Shown here piece by piece: positions 52,209 through 64,000 of a DNA stretch of 64,000 bases. Position 1 is the first letter of the stretch, and each line of letters begins with the position of its first letter. The DNA lies in the NCBI GenBank assembly GCA_947628305.1, contig CANQZG010000001.1:248001-312000 (forward strand), written 5' to 3'. Origin of the DNA: an uncultured Muribaculaceae bacterium. Lineage in GTDB: Bacteria > Bacteroidota > Bacteroidia > Bacteroidales > Muribaculaceae. Position numbers and translations under genes: made by a program. The notes beneath the pieces are model-generated. The model had not been told where the DNA came from, did not search any database, and worked only from the letters and a program-made list of their open reading frames with translations.

Positions 52209-53867
52209 ATGCAACAACGAGATACCCTTAACGAATATATACAATATTCGGTACGCGATAACTGGGACAGGCTCGCTTTGTCCAACTACGGCAAAGAGTC
52301 ATTCCTATACAAGGACGTTGCACGCAAGATAGCAAAGTTACATCTCCTTTACCGACACGCCGGTATCGAGAAAGGGGACAAAATCGCGCTTTGCGGCAAA
52401 AATTCGGCACAATGGGCCGTCGCCTTTTTCAGCGTAATCACCTACGGCGCGGTCGCTGTCCCGATACTCCATGAGTTCAAGTCTGACAATATCCACCACA
52501 TCGTGGACCACAGCGAGTCAAAGCTGCTGATAGCCGATGAAAGCATCTGGGACTCACTCAACCCCGATGTAATGCCCGCTCTCCAAGGGGTGCTGAAACT
52601 TCAGGACTACTCCCTGCTGCTGTCCCGAAATGAGACACTCGACCAGGCACGCGCCCATCTCAACGAATTATTCGGGAAAGCCTATCCCGAGCGATTCACA
52701 CCCGCCGATGTAACATACCACATCGACCGACCCGATGAACTCGCGATGATTAACTACACTTCGGGGTCGACAGGGTTCTCCAAGGGTGTGATGGTGCCCT
52801 ACCGCGCCCTTTGGAGCAACTTACAATACACCATCGACCGCCTGACCTATCTCAAGCCCGGCGACTCACTCGTGTCAATGCTCCCGATGGCCCACATGTA
52901 CGGACTCGTCATCGATGTCATCCAATCGTTTGTCAAGGGATGCCACAACAATTTCCTGACACGCACACCATCGCCAAGGGTGATTCTTGAAGCGTTCGCC
53001 AACATACGCCCACGCATCATTGTCACTGTCCCGCTCATCATCGAGAAACTTGTAAAGAACAAAGTGTTCCCCTTGCTTGAAAAACCGTTGATGAAGATAT
53101 TGATGCATGTGCCGTTTGTCGACGAGCGACTTCTCAACAAAATAAAAACACAGCTCACGGCCGCTTTCGGAGGCCGATGCGAGGAGATTATAATAGGTGG
53201 TGCGGGACTCAACAAGGACGTCGAGGAATTCCTGCGTCGCATCGGATTCCCCTACACGGTGGGATATGGAATGACCGAATGCGCCCCCCTTATCTCCTAC
53301 GCGAGCTGGAACACCAACAAATGCCGTTCGTGCGGACGTGTCGTTGACCGCATGGAGGCACGCATCGACTCGTCCGACCCCGAGAACACCCCGGGTGTCC
53401 TGTGGGTCAAGGGCGACAACGTCATGCTCGGCTATTTCAAGAACCCCGACGAGACGGCACGCATCATGGACGGTGAATGGATGTCGACAGGGGATATCTG
53501 CACCATGGACGCCGACGGGTTCATCTTCATACGCGGCCGCGACAAGAATATGATACTCGGCCCGTCGGGACAGAACATCTACCCCGAAGAAATCGAACAG
53601 AAACTCAACAACATGCCGTTTGTCAACGAGTCGCTCGTCATCGAGGAGGAAGGACGGCTCATCGCACTGGTCTACCCCGATGTTGACCTGGCCCTCAACC
53701 AGGGCATCCCTGTCGAGAATCTCGAGCAATTAATGAACGAGAACATCGAGGCTCTCAACCGAGACCTTCCCGCCTATTCCAAGATTTCCAAAGTCAGGGT
53801 CTACAACGAGGAGTTTGAAAAGACTCCCAAGCGTTCAATCAAGCGTTATCTTTACCAGCATAAATAA
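52209..53867 (+). CDS. Long-chain acyl-CoA synthetase (AMP-binding)
   Basis: A 552-residue ANL-superfamily enzyme. Visible motifs: the P-loop [14 protein letters not shown], the A5 motif [34 protein letters not shown] (A8) and the catalytic lysine near the end ([13 protein letters not shown]). It activates fatty acids to acyl-AMP and acyl-CoA. The ATG at 52209 is preferred to one at 52083, which falls inside the promoter. It is followed by guaA after 5 bp, so the two genes share a transcript. Confidence 0.92.
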   Translation: MQQRDTLNEYIQYSVRDNWDRLALSNYGKESFLYKDVARKIAKLHLLYRHAGIEKGDKIALCGKNSAQWAVAFFSVITYGAVAVPILHEFKSDNIHHIVDHSESKLLIADESIWDSLNPDVMPALQGVLKLQDYSLLLSRNETLDQARAHLNELFGKAYPERFTPADVTYHIDRPDELAMINYTSGSTGFSKGVMVPYRALWSNLQYTIDRLTYLKPGDSLVSMLPMAHMYGLVIDVIQSFVKGCHNNFLTRTPSPRVILEAFANIRPRIIVTVPLIIEKLVKNKVFPLLEKPLMKILMHVPFVDERLLNKIKTQLTAAFGGRCEEIIIGGAGLNKDVEEFLRRIGFPYTVGYGMTECAPLISYASWNTNKCRSCGRVVDRMEARIDSSDPENTPGVLWVKGDNVMLGYFKNPDETARIMDGEWMSTGDICTMDADGFIFIRGRDKNMILGPSGQNIYPEEIEQKLNNMPFVNESLVIEEEGRLIALVYPDVDLALNQGIPVENLEQLMNENIEALNRDLPAYSKISKVRVYNEEFEKTPKRSIKRYLYQHK

Positions 53868-53872
53868 CCGAC

Positions 53873-55399
53873 ATGCGACAAAAAATCATCATTCTCGACT
53901 TCGGTTCACAGACCACGCAGCTAATAGCGCGTCGCGTTCGTGAATTGAACGTCTATTGCGAGATTCTCCCCTACAACCGTCAGGAGGCTGTCAACGCCCC
54001 CGATGTCATAGGCGTAATCCTGTCGGGGTCGCCGTTCTCAGTCTATGACCCCGCCGCGTTCAAAATAGATTTAGGGGCGATTCCATCCGACATGCCCGTG
54101 CTCGGCATCTGTTACGGGGCGCAGTTCATGGCCTACCGTAACGGAGGCAAGGTAGAGCCTGCGCCTTCACGCGAATATGGCCGTGCGCACCTGAATCACG
54201 TTGATGCCAATGACCCGTTGATGAAAGATATTCATCCGGGGATGCAGGTGTGGATGAGCCACGGCGACACCATCACCGCATTGCCCGACAATTTTAAAAT
54301 CATAGCCTCGACCGAGGATGTCGCAATCGGCGCATACGCCGACACCACCATGAAACGGTGGGGCGTGCAATTCCATCCCGAGGTTCATCACTCCCAATGC
54401 GGGATGGACATCCTGCGCAATTTTGTCGTGGATATATGCGGCGCACGTCAGGACTGGAATGCCGACGCGTTCATCGACTCCACCGTCGCCGCCCTGCGCA
54501 GCCAGCTCGGCGATGACAAAGTTGTACTCGGCCTTAGCGGCGGTGTCGATTCATCGGTTGCGGCGGTGCTGCTGAACCGTGCCATAGGCCACAACCTGAC
54601 ATGTATATTCGTTGACCACGGGATGCTACGCAAGAACGAGTTCAACCAGGTCATGGCCGACTATCAGGGTCTTGGGTTGAACGTTATCGGAGTGGATGCC
54701 TCGGCCAAATTTTTCGCCGACCTCGCGGGTGTCACCGACCCTGAAAAGAAACGCAAAATCATCGGACGCGACTTCATCGAGGTGTTCGATGAGGAGGCAC
54801 ACAAACTGAAAGACATCAAATGGCTCGCACAGGGCACAATATACCCCGACTGCATCGAGTCACTATCAATCACCGGCACGGTAATAAAGAGCCACCACAA
54901 TGTGGGAGGCCTACCCGAGAAAATGAACCTGAAACTATGCGAACCGTTGCGCCTGTTGTTCAAGGACGAGGTACGCGCGGTTGGGCATCAGCTGGGAATG
55001 CCTGAACGCCTCATCAAGCGTCATCCTTTCCCCGGCCCGGGTCTCGCGGTCAGAATCCTCGGCGACATCACACCCGAGAAAGTGGCCGTGCTACAGGAAG
55101 CCGATGACATCTTCATCCAAGGGTTGAGGGACAGCGGCCTGTATGACCAAGTATGGCAGGCGGGCGCAATCCTGCTCCCGGTCCAGAGCGTGGGTGTCAT
55201 GGGCGACGAACGCACCTACGAACGTGCCGTCGCACTCCGCGCCGTGACATCGACCGACGCCATGACCGCCGATTGGGCGCACCTGCCCTACGAATTCCTC
55301 GCACGCGTCTCCAACGACATCATCAACAAAGTCCGTGGCGTAAACCGCGTCTGCTACGACATCTCATCCAAGCCACCGGCAACAATCGAGTGGGAATGA
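53873..55399 (+). CDS. guaA: GMP synthase (glutamine-hydrolysing)
   Basis: A 508-residue enzyme that converts XMP to GMP. The class I amidotransferase domain (1-190) has C80 (GICYGAQF) and the HPE motif (FHPEVHHS); the ATP-pyrophosphatase domain starts with the PP-loop [10 protein letters not shown] near 222; the dimerisation domain ends in [10 protein letters not shown], the normal family C-terminus. It sits 5 bp behind the acyl-CoA synthetase gene and ends at a terminator. Confidence 0.97.
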   Translation: MRQKIIILDFGSQTTQLIARRVRELNVYCEILPYNRQEAVNAPDVIGVILSGSPFSVYDPAAFKIDLGAIPSDMPVLGICYGAQFMAYRNGGKVEPAPSREYGRAHLNHVDANDPLMKDIHPGMQVWMSHGDTITALPDNFKIIASTEDVAIGAYADTTMKRWGVQFHPEVHHSQCGMDILRNFVVDICGARQDWNADAFIDSTVAALRSQLGDDKVVLGLSGGVDSSVAAVLLNRAIGHNLTCIFVDHGMLRKNEFNQVMADYQGLGLNVIGVDASAKFFADLAGVTDPEKKRKIIGRDFIEVFDEEAHKLKDIKWLAQGTIYPDCIESLSITGTVIKSHHNVGGLPEKMNLKLCEPLRLLFKDEVRAVGHQLGMPERLIKRHPFPGPGLAVRILGDITPEKVAVLQEADDIFIQGLRDSGLYDQVWQAGAILLPVQSVGVMGDERTYERAVALRAVTSTDAMTADWAHLPYEFLARVSNDIINKVRGVNRVCYDISSKPPATIEWE

Positions 55400-55450
55400 T
55401 TCACCCACACTGACAGTCAGCACAAAAGTTATTTTATCTAATATAAATCA

Positions 55451-55494
55451 GCCACTTAGCCAGCAAACCGCTGAACGCTAAGTGGTTGTTTTTT
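55451..55494 (+). terminator. Terminator of guaA
   Basis: GCCACTTAGC (55451-55460) pairs with GCTAAGTGGT (55477-55486), one G-U, followed by TGTTTTTTC. Confidence 0.85.
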
Positions 55495-55619
55495 CAACCG
55501 AAATCCCCAAATTGTACCCTGAAATCTGCCCTGACAACCCGTTGATAGACTATATTTATCATTGGATTCTGCCTATTTTTTGTAAATTTGCATCCTAAAC
55601 ATTTTTTCCTTTTTTTGGA

Positions 55620-56705
55620 ATGAAACAACTAGAGCCGGGGCTTTTTGCCCAAAACCACAATAATTCAAGCCGGGATTACAGCCAGGAATACTACTGGGGT
55701 AAAAACCAGTTTAATAGTTCCTTTCCCGCTTCCCTTGTAGCCTATATGAGTTACAAAGGGGTTAAACCCGTGTATCTTTGCACAGACAAAGATAACAATG
55801 TAATACACAAATATATCAGCGGAACAGAATTATTCGGAATAGACCCCTTAGCGAAGAATGCTTTTTATAACTATGAGGCCAGTTTTCCCGCCTATGATAA
55901 ATTCTACACCGGCGAAAGGGAAAAGATTGATTTAGTGATGTTAGACACTGCCACAGAAAATGACATTCCATTAATAGGGTTGGAAATCAAATTGACAGCA
56001 CTCCCCGATAGCACCACAAAAAACCTTTCAGAAAATAAGTACAGCTGTGAAATCGTAGTTAGGCCTCCCACAATTAACTTCATTGCCTGCAGTATCTGTA
56101 ATAGTTTTAGGACAATTGATGAAAAGGAAAGACTAAGGGCGATGCTGAACACTGTGCCTAGAATCAATCACTGGGAAGAACCTGAAGAAGTGCTATCCCA
56201 CTATGATAAGATTCTTCATGCGGTGCTTACCATCTGCACTTATTTAAATAATAAGCAAACGCCTCTTATAGTTCAACCGATATGGAAAACTAAAGGCGGC
56301 AAATCGGTTTTGGCGGATGACTGCTTAGATGTATTCGTGTGGTCTAATCTTGCAGTCATTCAGATGTGTAACAGAAGCGACAGTTCAAGTATCAGAAGAA
56401 TTACCCGCCCCATGAGAACAATTATATGGATTTACCTGATGCTTCTTGATTATACAGGGGTGTACGGCCAATTTGACTACAGAAGAATTGTTAGGCTTCA
56501 CTCCTACAACATGGCGAACGATAAGGCTTACGCCCTTAGCGGAGTACAAACTTATGAATTTCTAAAGTGCACAGAGCTTGAACGCCCTAGAATTTCTAAG
56601 TATGATATAAAAAATATCATTTTAGGCGGTGGACAAAATCTTCTTAGCCCGGAAAGAAGATTTGACGCCGTATTAGTTAACAGTCCAGATATTTTTGAAG
56701 AATGA
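55620..56705 (+). CDS. HindVP-family type II restriction endonuclease
   Basis: A 361-residue protein of the HindVP restriction endonuclease family (family members include HindV, which recognises GRCGYC; whether this one does is unknown). The motif FGIDPLAKNAFYNYEASFPAYDKFYTGE is followed by a PD-(D/E)xK site: D104 (IDLVMLD), E122 and K124 (GLEIKLT). Clearly AT-rich, unlike the neighbours. Its TGA overlaps the methylase ATG by 4 bp (ATGA). No controller protein gene is present. Confidence 0.88.
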   Translation: MKQLEPGLFAQNHNNSSRDYSQEYYWGKNQFNSSFPASLVAYMSYKGVKPVYLCTDKDNNVIHKYISGTELFGIDPLAKNAFYNYEASFPAYDKFYTGEREKIDLVMLDTATENDIPLIGLEIKLTALPDSTTKNLSENKYSCEIVVRPPTINFIACSICNSFRTIDEKERLRAMLNTVPRINHWEEPEEVLSHYDKILHAVLTICTYLNNKQTPLIVQPIWKTKGGKSVLADDCLDVFVWSNLAVIQMCNRSDSSSIRRITRPMRTIIWIYLMLLDYTGVYGQFDYRRIVRLHSYNMANDKAYALSGVQTYEFLKCTELERPRISKYDIKNIILGGGQNLLSPERRFDAVLVNSPDIFEE

Positions 56706-57601
56706 AATTAGTAGATTTATTCTGTGGCTGTGGAGGTCTTAGTTTAGGCTTTGGGGCAGTAGGTTTTGATGTTGTAGCCGGTTACGACAACTGGATTACT
56801 GCTATTAATGTGTATAAACAGAACTTCAATCACCCTGTAAACCAAGAGGACCTTTCAAATATCGAAAAAGCGAGCAAGCATATCTCCGCCTATGAGCCTG
56901 ATATGATTATAGGAGGCCCACCTTGTCAGGATTTCAGCAGTGCAGGATTAAGAAATGAAGATAATGGCAGGGGAAATCTAACCCTCTGTTATGCGGAAAT
57001 CATTTCTAAGATTCGCCCGGAATGGTTTGTAATGGAGAATGTAGCAACTATAACCAAAACAAATAAATTAGTCGGTGCGAAGGCAGTATTCAAAAAAGCA
57101 GGTTATGGACTTACCCAGATAATTCTCAATGCTGCTTTATGCGGTGTACCTCAAAAAAGAAAAAGATTTTTCCTTATTGGCAAATTGGAGACCAAAAACG
57201 ATTTTCTACTTCCCTATCTTCTTCAAAATTTATCCAATAAGGAAATGACGGTCAAGGACTACTTCGGGGACAAGATTGATATTGAATACTATTATAGACA
57301 CCCTCGAAGCTATGCCAGAAGGGGAGTATTCAGCGTGAACGAACCCAGCCCTACTATCAGGGGGGTAAATAGACCTATCCCGGCCGGCTACCCTATCCAC
57401 GCAAATGACCCGGTAGATAGCCTTGAAGGAATCAGACCTTTAACCACCAAAGAACGAAGTATGATTCAAACCTTCCCTGAATCTTTCCATTTCATAGGCT
57501 CTAAAAGCGAAATCGAACAAATGATAGGCAATGCTGTGCCTGTTAATTTGGGGAAATTTGTAGCCACAGCCATAAAGAATTATATCGAGGACACCCACTG
57601 A
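56702..57601 (+). CDS. DNA (cytosine-5) methyltransferase
   Basis: A 299-residue C5 methylase. Motif I DLFCGCGGLSLGF, motif IV GGPPCQDFSS with the catalytic C75, motif VI MENV, motif VIII QKRKRFF, and motifs IX-X at the end (IGNAVPVNLG). The target-recognition region is short (about 185-240), fitting a compact mono-specific enzyme. It protects the host against the endonuclease with which it overlaps. AT-rich like its partner. It follows that the host DNA should carry 5-methylcytosine at the site. Confidence 0.95.
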   Translation: MKLVDLFCGCGGLSLGFGAVGFDVVAGYDNWITAINVYKQNFNHPVNQEDLSNIEKASKHISAYEPDMIIGGPPCQDFSSAGLRNEDNGRGNLTLCYAEIISKIRPEWFVMENVATITKTNKLVGAKAVFKKAGYGLTQIILNAALCGVPQKRKRFFLIGKLETKNDFLLPYLLQNLSNKEMTVKDYFGDKIDIEYYYRHPRSYARRGVFSVNEPSPTIRGVNRPIPAGYPIHANDPVDSLEGIRPLTTKERSMIQTFPESFHFIGSKSEIEQMIGNAVPVNLGKFVATAIKNYIEDTH

Positions 57602-57632
57602 TTTTTTTTGCAGCCATCCTAAATAGGTTGCC

Positions 57633-58163
57633 TCACATCATCAATTCAGTGAAGAAGTGCCACAGGGCGATGGCGGCGGAGTTGGCGACGTTGAGGGAGT
57701 GTTTTGTACCACGCTGGGGGATTTCGATGCAACAGTCGGCCGCGTCAACGACAGCCTGGCTGACACCGTCGACCTCATGGCCTACGATGATTGCGTAACG
57801 TGTCTCATCGACAGTGAAGTTCTGCAACTCGACGCTGCCGTTGACCTGTTCAAGCGCACACACGGTGTATCCGCCACGTTTAAGGTTCTCCACTGCGTCA
57901 AGTGTGTCGTCAAAATAACGCCAATCAACCGAATCCTCCGCACCGAGAGCCGTCTTGTGGATTTCGGGGGACGGTGGTGTCGCGCTTATACCGCACAGAT
58001 ATATGCCCTCGATTGAAAATGCATCGGCCGTGCGGAACATCGAACCGATATTGTTCAACGACCTGACATTGTCAAGGACAAGGACGACAGGAATCTTCGG
58101 TGAGGCCTTGAACTGCGCGATTTCGGGACGGTCGAGCTCCCATATTGTCTTTTTCAGCATCAT
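57633..58163 (-). CDS. SpoU/TrmH-family RNA 2'-O-methyltransferase
   Basis: A 176-residue SPOUT enzyme. The three SpoU motifs are present: NVRSLNNIGSMFRTADA, IIVGHEVDGVS and IPQRGTKHSLNVANSAAIALW, which form the trefoil knot that binds SAM. It probably methylates ribose in tRNA or rRNA; the target is not known, and it is shorter than rRNA-type members with extra N-domain. Its ATG overlaps the stop of the upstream lipoprotein gene (ATGA). Confidence 0.92.
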   Translation of the reverse strand: MMLKKTIWELDRPEIAQFKASPKIPVVLVLDNVRSLNNIGSMFRTADAFSIEGIYLCGISATPPSPEIHKTALGAEDSVDWRYFDDTLDAVENLKRGGYTVCALEQVNGSVELQNFTVDETRYAIIVGHEVDGVSQAVVDAADCCIEIPQRGTKHSLNVANSAAIALWHFFTELMM

Positions 58164-58831
58164 TTCGGGTTGTAATAGGTTATTTCACGTGTATCGATAG
58201 TATAACTGACGTGCGGACGGCTGCCGGGCGACTGTGTCGTCCACACGGTGAGACGTTCCGTCCAGTTACCTCGGTCGTCACTGCGTCTGATAACATTAAA
58301 AGCGGCGTTGGATGTCCCCTGTATATACGGGTCGGAATACTGCCCGACGATATTGCCGAGCGTGTCCCGAACCACCACCGAGAAATCACCCATACCCGAT
58401 GTCGTCATCACGTGCGGGTTCACATTGACATATCCGAGGGTATCTTTCAGTATGCCTCCATAGAGAGTCCTATAATTGGGACGCCTGTCCTCCCAACGTG
58501 TTATACGCCCGAGGCTGTCACGCGTCAGCCGTTCATGCCGTTTCTTTATGTAATGTCCCAGGCGGTCGAAATAAATGGCCGTCTCCACACGCTTTGCCGG
58601 GAGGGTATCCACCGCGAATGTGTCACCCCGAAACCTCACATCAAGATAAGTCGTGCGCCGGCATATCTTCACAGAATCCCGAAGTTCAAAGAAGTCCATG
58701 TCGGATGTACGCAGCGTCACGGGTACATCCTCCTGCAATGCAACCGGGTCATTTCCGCATGAACCATACATCAACGACATAAGTAATATAACCCCGCATA
58801 CGGTACATTTTGTTATATTGCTGATTTCCAT
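58160..58831 (-). CDS. Lipoprotein with YD-repeat-like motifs
   Basis: A 223-residue lipoprotein (LMYGSC-G, cysteine near 25) of unknown function. It has repeated D-x-x-G-x-I/W turns (DSLGRITRWED, DTLGNIVGQY, DDRGNWTERLTVW), like the YD-type strands in Bacteroidetes lipoproteins. ATG at 58849 is an alternative start. It is translationally coupled to the TrmH-like gene, with which it has no obvious functional link. Confidence 0.75.
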   Translation of the reverse strand: MEISNITKCTVCGVILLMSLMYGSCGNDPVALQEDVPVTLRTSDMDFFELRDSVKICRRTTYLDVRFRGDTFAVDTLPAKRVETAIYFDRLGHYIKKRHERLTRDSLGRITRWEDRRPNYRTLYGGILKDTLGYVNVNPHVMTTSGMGDFSVVVRDTLGNIVGQYSDPYIQGTSNAAFNVIRRSDDRGNWTERLTVWTTQSPGSRPHVSYTIDTREITYYNPK

Positions 58832-58890
58832 GGGAACAAAGGTAATCATTATTTTTCAAACTTATTTTCTTTTTTTAATTACGAAACCCA

Positions 58891-58920
58891 TTGGCTTTCG
58901 GCGGAAAAGCCTTAACTTTG
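58891..58920 (+). promoter_or_regulatory. Probable promoter of GH97 gene
   Basis: TTGG (58891-58894) as weak -33 box, 18 nt, TAACTTTG (58913-58920) as -7 box. It lies upstream of the 203-bp foldback element, so the transcript would carry the whole foldback in its 5' leader of about 250 nt. Confidence 0.55.
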
Positions 58921-58945
58921 TTTCGATTATATCAACCAGCCAATT

Positions 58946-61293
<2,348 letters not shown>

Positions 61294-61315
61294 CAACGAA
61301 ACATAATTACCCCCA

Positions 61316-61346
61316 AAGGCCGTGGCATCCCACGGCCTTCTTTTTT
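61316..61346 (+). terminator. Terminator of GH97 gene
   Basis: AAGGCCGTGG (61316-61325) pairs with CCACGGCCTT (61330-61339), loop CATC, followed by CTTTTTT. Confidence 0.93.
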
Positions 61347-61511
61347 ACACCTGTCCGATGGGAGCACCGATAAGAAATTCCATAACTTTTGGTCTCCCTC
61401 TCCCTGACACTGACCGACATAAACTGTTAAAAACTATTAGGACACACGGTATTTGGACGATAATTTGTAAATTTGTTGGTTAATAGATACAATCATTACC
61501 GACAAATACAG

Positions 61512-62387
61512 ATGAACCGTATAATATTTACCTTTTTTGCCCTGCTCGCTCTCGGGTTGCCCATGAGCGCGCAGGAGCATTATTTCCCTTATCCCCAGGT
61601 GCCCGACACGATGTCAACGCTGCGACAACGTTGCGACTACCTCGTCACGCACTTTTGGGACAGATGTGAACTGAAAAAGGCATTCTCGGCAAAAGCCAAG
61701 ATGGCAAAGGCGTTTGACGACTATATGTCGTTCATTCCCTACGCATCGGCCGACACGGTCTACGCCTCCATCGCACACCTGATGAAACGTCTTGAGAAAC
61801 AACCCAAGGACCAGACGTTCATCATGGAACAGGTCGAGAAAACATGTTACACCGATACCGCCGAATACCGCAGCGATGACCTGTTCCTTGCATTTGCACG
61901 TCCCTATACCGCCAACAAGAAGGTCGATAAAAAGGACAAACAACGCATCTCCCAAATGATGACTACGCTTGAGAATACCAAACTCAAGTCAAAGGCTCCC
62001 GTGTTCACCTATATCGACCGTAACGGTGAGAGACATTCAAGCACGGAGACCCTCTCACAGATGTCCATAATTTTCTTTGTCACCCCCGACTGCACCGAGT
62101 GCACCCTCGACCGTGCCCGTCTGAACGCCGACATAAAGACGACCAAACTCATAACGGACGGCATACTGAAAGTGTTTGTCATCTATCCCGGAGATGACAC
62201 AGAGGAATGGAAGAAGGCCGCTGCCGGATACCCGGCCGACTGGATTGTCGGCGCGTCACCCGGCATCGACAAGATATATGACCTGAGACAGATGCCTTCG
62301 TTCTATCTCATCTACGGCAACGGACGCATCCAGGCCAAAGGAATAAACATCGATGCCCTGTTGGCATTCATCAACTATAAACTTTAA
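61512..62387 (+). CDS. DUF5106-like exported thioredoxin-fold protein
   Basis: A 291-residue protein with signal peptide to LPMSA. The N-terminal helical part (21-155, DTMSTLRQRCDYLVTHFWD) matches DUF5106; the C-terminal thioredoxin fold has C194-T-E-C197 (VTPDCTEC) and a cis-proline loop (DLRQMPSFYLI). Probably a periplasmic thiol-disulfide protein. ATG at 61512 rather than 61473 because of the signal peptide. It begins a run with DoxX-like and mnmA genes. Confidence 0.85.
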   Translation: MNRIIFTFFALLALGLPMSAQEHYFPYPQVPDTMSTLRQRCDYLVTHFWDRCELKKAFSAKAKMAKAFDDYMSFIPYASADTVYASIAHLMKRLEKQPKDQTFIMEQVEKTCYTDTAEYRSDDLFLAFARPYTANKKVDKKDKQRISQMMTTLENTKLKSKAPVFTYIDRNGERHSSTETLSQMSIIFFVTPDCTECTLDRARLNADIKTTKLITDGILKVFVIYPGDDTEEWKKAAAGYPADWIVGASPGIDKIYDLRQMPSFYLIYGNGRIQAKGINIDALLAFINYKL

Positions 62388-62451
62388 ACGGTTTAGAGTT
62401 TAAAACTTATAGTTTAATAATCGCATCCACGATTCAACAACACATCAAGAG

Positions 62452-62961
62452 ATGAAACGATTCAACAATTTCCTGTGCCGCATATTCCTACGGTTCACCG
62501 GCTATACCTACTCCAATATGGCAAGGTTGTTCATGCGCCTTTTCGTCGGCATCATGTTCATGCAGTTCGGCATACGCCATTGGGCCAACTACAGTCTGCT
62601 GTGCAACGATTTCCCGACCATACTGGGTCTGTCACCCGCGTTCTGCCTTGTGACCATGATTGTCATCGAAATCCTGTGTTCCGCACTGATTATGGTGGGA
62701 CTTGTGACACGTCTTGCCACCGTGCCACCGATATTGACTATGATTGCAGCCGAGTATTACATCCTTCATGACATGCTCCCCCACATTTCAATCTACGGTA
62801 TCGACAGCACGCAACCGGGTTACCTGCCCATTATGTTCATAGGCATCTATCTATACCTATGGATTGCAGGGCCGGGCAAGATTTCACTCGACTACGTGTT
62901 GTCATTGCACATAATCAACCGACTCGGCCGCCACGAGGAGGAAGAACTGGAGGAGGTATGA
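62452..62961 (+). CDS. DoxX-like membrane protein
   Basis: A 169-residue protein with four hydrophobic segments (ARLFMRLFVGIMFMQFG, FCLVTMIVIEILCSALIMVGL and two more), as in DoxX/DoxD-type proteins. The exact role is unknown; relatives work in redox homeostasis. A stretch of glutamates closes the protein (RHEEEELEEV), of which the last codons carry the strong ribosome site AGGAGG used by mnmA. Its TGA overlaps the mnmA ATG. Confidence 0.8.
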   Translation: MKRFNNFLCRIFLRFTGYTYSNMARLFMRLFVGIMFMQFGIRHWANYSLLCNDFPTILGLSPAFCLVTMIVIEILCSALIMVGLVTRLATVPPILTMIAAEYYILHDMLPHISIYGIDSTQPGYLPIMFIGIYLYLWIAGPGKISLDYVLSLHIINRLGRHEEEELEEV

Positions 62962-64000
62962 AAATCGCCGTTCTCATTTCAGGCGGGGTTGACAGTGCGG
63001 TCGCCGTACACCGTCTCCTTGAACAGGGGCACGAGCTGCATCTGTTCTATATACGCATCGGACTCGACACCGACGAGGGCGATTGCTCGGCCGAGGAGGA
63101 CATCGAGATGTGCACCTATATCGCCCGCAAATACAACCTCCCGCTCGAAGTGGTGTCACTGCACGAGGAATACTGGGAAAACGTGATGGAGTATGCACTG
63201 CGCACCGTCCGCGAAGGGCTCACACCCAACCCCGACATCATGTGCAACAAGATGATTAAATTCGGGTACTTTGAACGTCGCTGGGGACATGAGTTTGACT
63301 TGACCGCCACGGGACATTACGCCTCTACCACGATAATCGACGGGCACAAATTCCTATCGACAGCCGTTGACAAGGTAAAAGACCAAACCGACTTTCTCGC
63401 ACAGATTTCCTACGAGCAGCTGCAACATCTCATCTTCCCTATCGGTGATATGCCAAAGTCGCGTGTGAGGGAAATCGCGATAGAAACGGGAATGCCCAAC
63501 GCCTACCGCAAGGACAGCCAGGGAATATGCTTCCTTGGCAAAATCGACTACAACGACTTCATACGCCGCCATCTCGGGGAACGCCCCGGGCCGATAATCG
63601 AAATCGAGACAGGCCGCAAACTGGGTATGCACCGTGGATTCTGGTTCCATACCATCGGACAACGCAAGGGCCTCGGCCTTAGCGGAGGACCGTGGTATGT
63701 AGTCAAAAAGAACGTGCATGACAACGTCGTGTACGTTTCCAACGGCTATGACACCGAGAAACAATATGGCCACACTCTGCATCTCGACGAGATGCACTGG
63801 ATAACCCTCGACCCTTGGAAAAACGGCTGCGACAACGTTGAAATCACGTTCAAGAACCGCCACACGCCGGAGTTCTTCAATGCGAGGCTGACCCATGTCC
63901 GCGACAGGGAGTATGTCATCCAAAGCGAACGACGCGTCCAAGGCATCGCCCCGGGACAGTTTGCGGTGATATATGACCGCGACAGCCACCTGTGTTACGG
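62958..64000 (+). CDS. mnmA: tRNA 2-thiouridylase MnmA (3' truncated)
   Basis: The frame starts at ATG 62958, overlapping the DoxX stop, behind a clear AGGAGG, and stays open to the window end (347 codons). It begins MKIAVLISGGVDSAVA, the PP-loop; the catalytic C96 is in NPDIMCNK and the second C191 in DSQGICFLG; then FHTIGQRKGLGLSGG. It thiolates U34 of tRNA-Lys/Glu/Gln. Bacteroidetes often have more than one MnmA copy. Only the last few residues are missing. Confidence 0.93.
   Translation, partial: MKIAVLISGGVDSAVAVHRLLEQGHELHLFYIRIGLDTDEGDCSAEEDIEMCTYIARKYNLPLEVVSLHEEYWENVMEYALRTVREGLTPNPDIMCNKMIKFGYFERRWGHEFDLTATGHYASTTIIDGHKFLSTAVDKVKDQTDFLAQISYEQLQHLIFPIGDMPKSRVREIAIETGMPNAYRKDSQGICFLGKIDYNDFIRRHLGERPGPIIEIETGRKLGMHRGFWFHTIGQRKGLGLSGGPWYVVKKNVHDNVVYVSNGYDTEKQYGHTLHLDEMHWITLDPWKNGCDNVEITFKNRHTPEFFNARLTHVRDREYVIQSERRVQGIAPGQFAVIYDRDSHLCY

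Overview
The window is a stretch of a Bacteroidales chromosome, probably from a gut lineage such as Muribaculaceae/Duncaniella-like bacteria (the family is my inference). The evidence is a SusC/SusD locus, a propeller-type AraC regulator, a SusB-like GH97, a Bacteroides-type serine palmitoyltransferase, a Bacteroidetes HindVP/C5-methylase cassette, and promoters of the Bacteroidetes type (TTTG, about 20 nt, then TAnnTTTG). Base composition is moderate except in two clearly AT-rich insertions. I place 37 protein genes with good support, one doubtful small ORF and one tRNA-Leu(CAA). The first and last genes are cut by the window edges.

Layout. 1-11.3 kb is a polysaccharide utilisation locus: a membrane-spanning sensor/AraC regulator, an ECF sigma factor, SusC, SusD, a three-BIG2 surface lipoprotein and an alginate-lyase-fold polysaccharide lyase. 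11.4-16.2 kb (minus) is an operon of a Sel1-repeat protein, GH89 alpha-N-acetylglucosaminidase and an HGSNAT-like transmembrane acetyltransferase. 16.6-21.5 kb (minus) carries serine palmitoyltransferase, a DcaP-like porin and DNA primase. 22.2-28.6 kb has tRNA-Leu, glycogen branching enzyme, an MFS transporter and a large outer-membrane barrel. 28.8-33.1 kb is carAB. 33.8-41.1 kb (minus) is a sulfatase, a tricorn-like S41 protease and a patatin with C-terminal barrel. 41.8-45.2 kb has an NlpC/P60 hydrolase and ClpB. 45.8-51.9 kb holds a mosaic LRR surface protein, an unrecognised ATP-grasp protein behind a MINPP-type phosphatase, a small lipoprotein and a TlpA-like thioredoxin lipoprotein. 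52.2-55.4 kb is acyl-CoA synthetase plus guaA. 55.6-57.6 kb is an AT-rich restriction-modification island. 57.6-64 kb carries a TrmH-like methyltransferase, a lipoprotein, GH97, a DUF5106-like thioredoxin protein, a DoxX-like protein and the start of mnmA.

The genes that seem to work together are the uronate-type PUL (two transcription regulators, importer pair, glycan-binding protein, lyase) and a heparan-like set: homologues of all three human exo-enzymes SGSH, HGSNAT and NAGLU occur in 30 kb, two of them translationally coupled.

The most unusual non-coding content is repeat biology. One family consists of GTAG-headed hairpins, alone or as inverted pairs, which follows the grammar of REP/BIME elements mobilised by RAYT transposases. 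The arms of two 90-bp copies differ but stay perfectly complementary. Separately there are foldback, MITE-like elements: a 274-bp pair (one copy nested in a larger element with its own terminal repeats) and a 203-bp foldback. They sit just upstream of operon starts, where they would form the 5' leader or carry the promoter. No CRISPR array, rRNA, prophage or intact transposase gene was seen.
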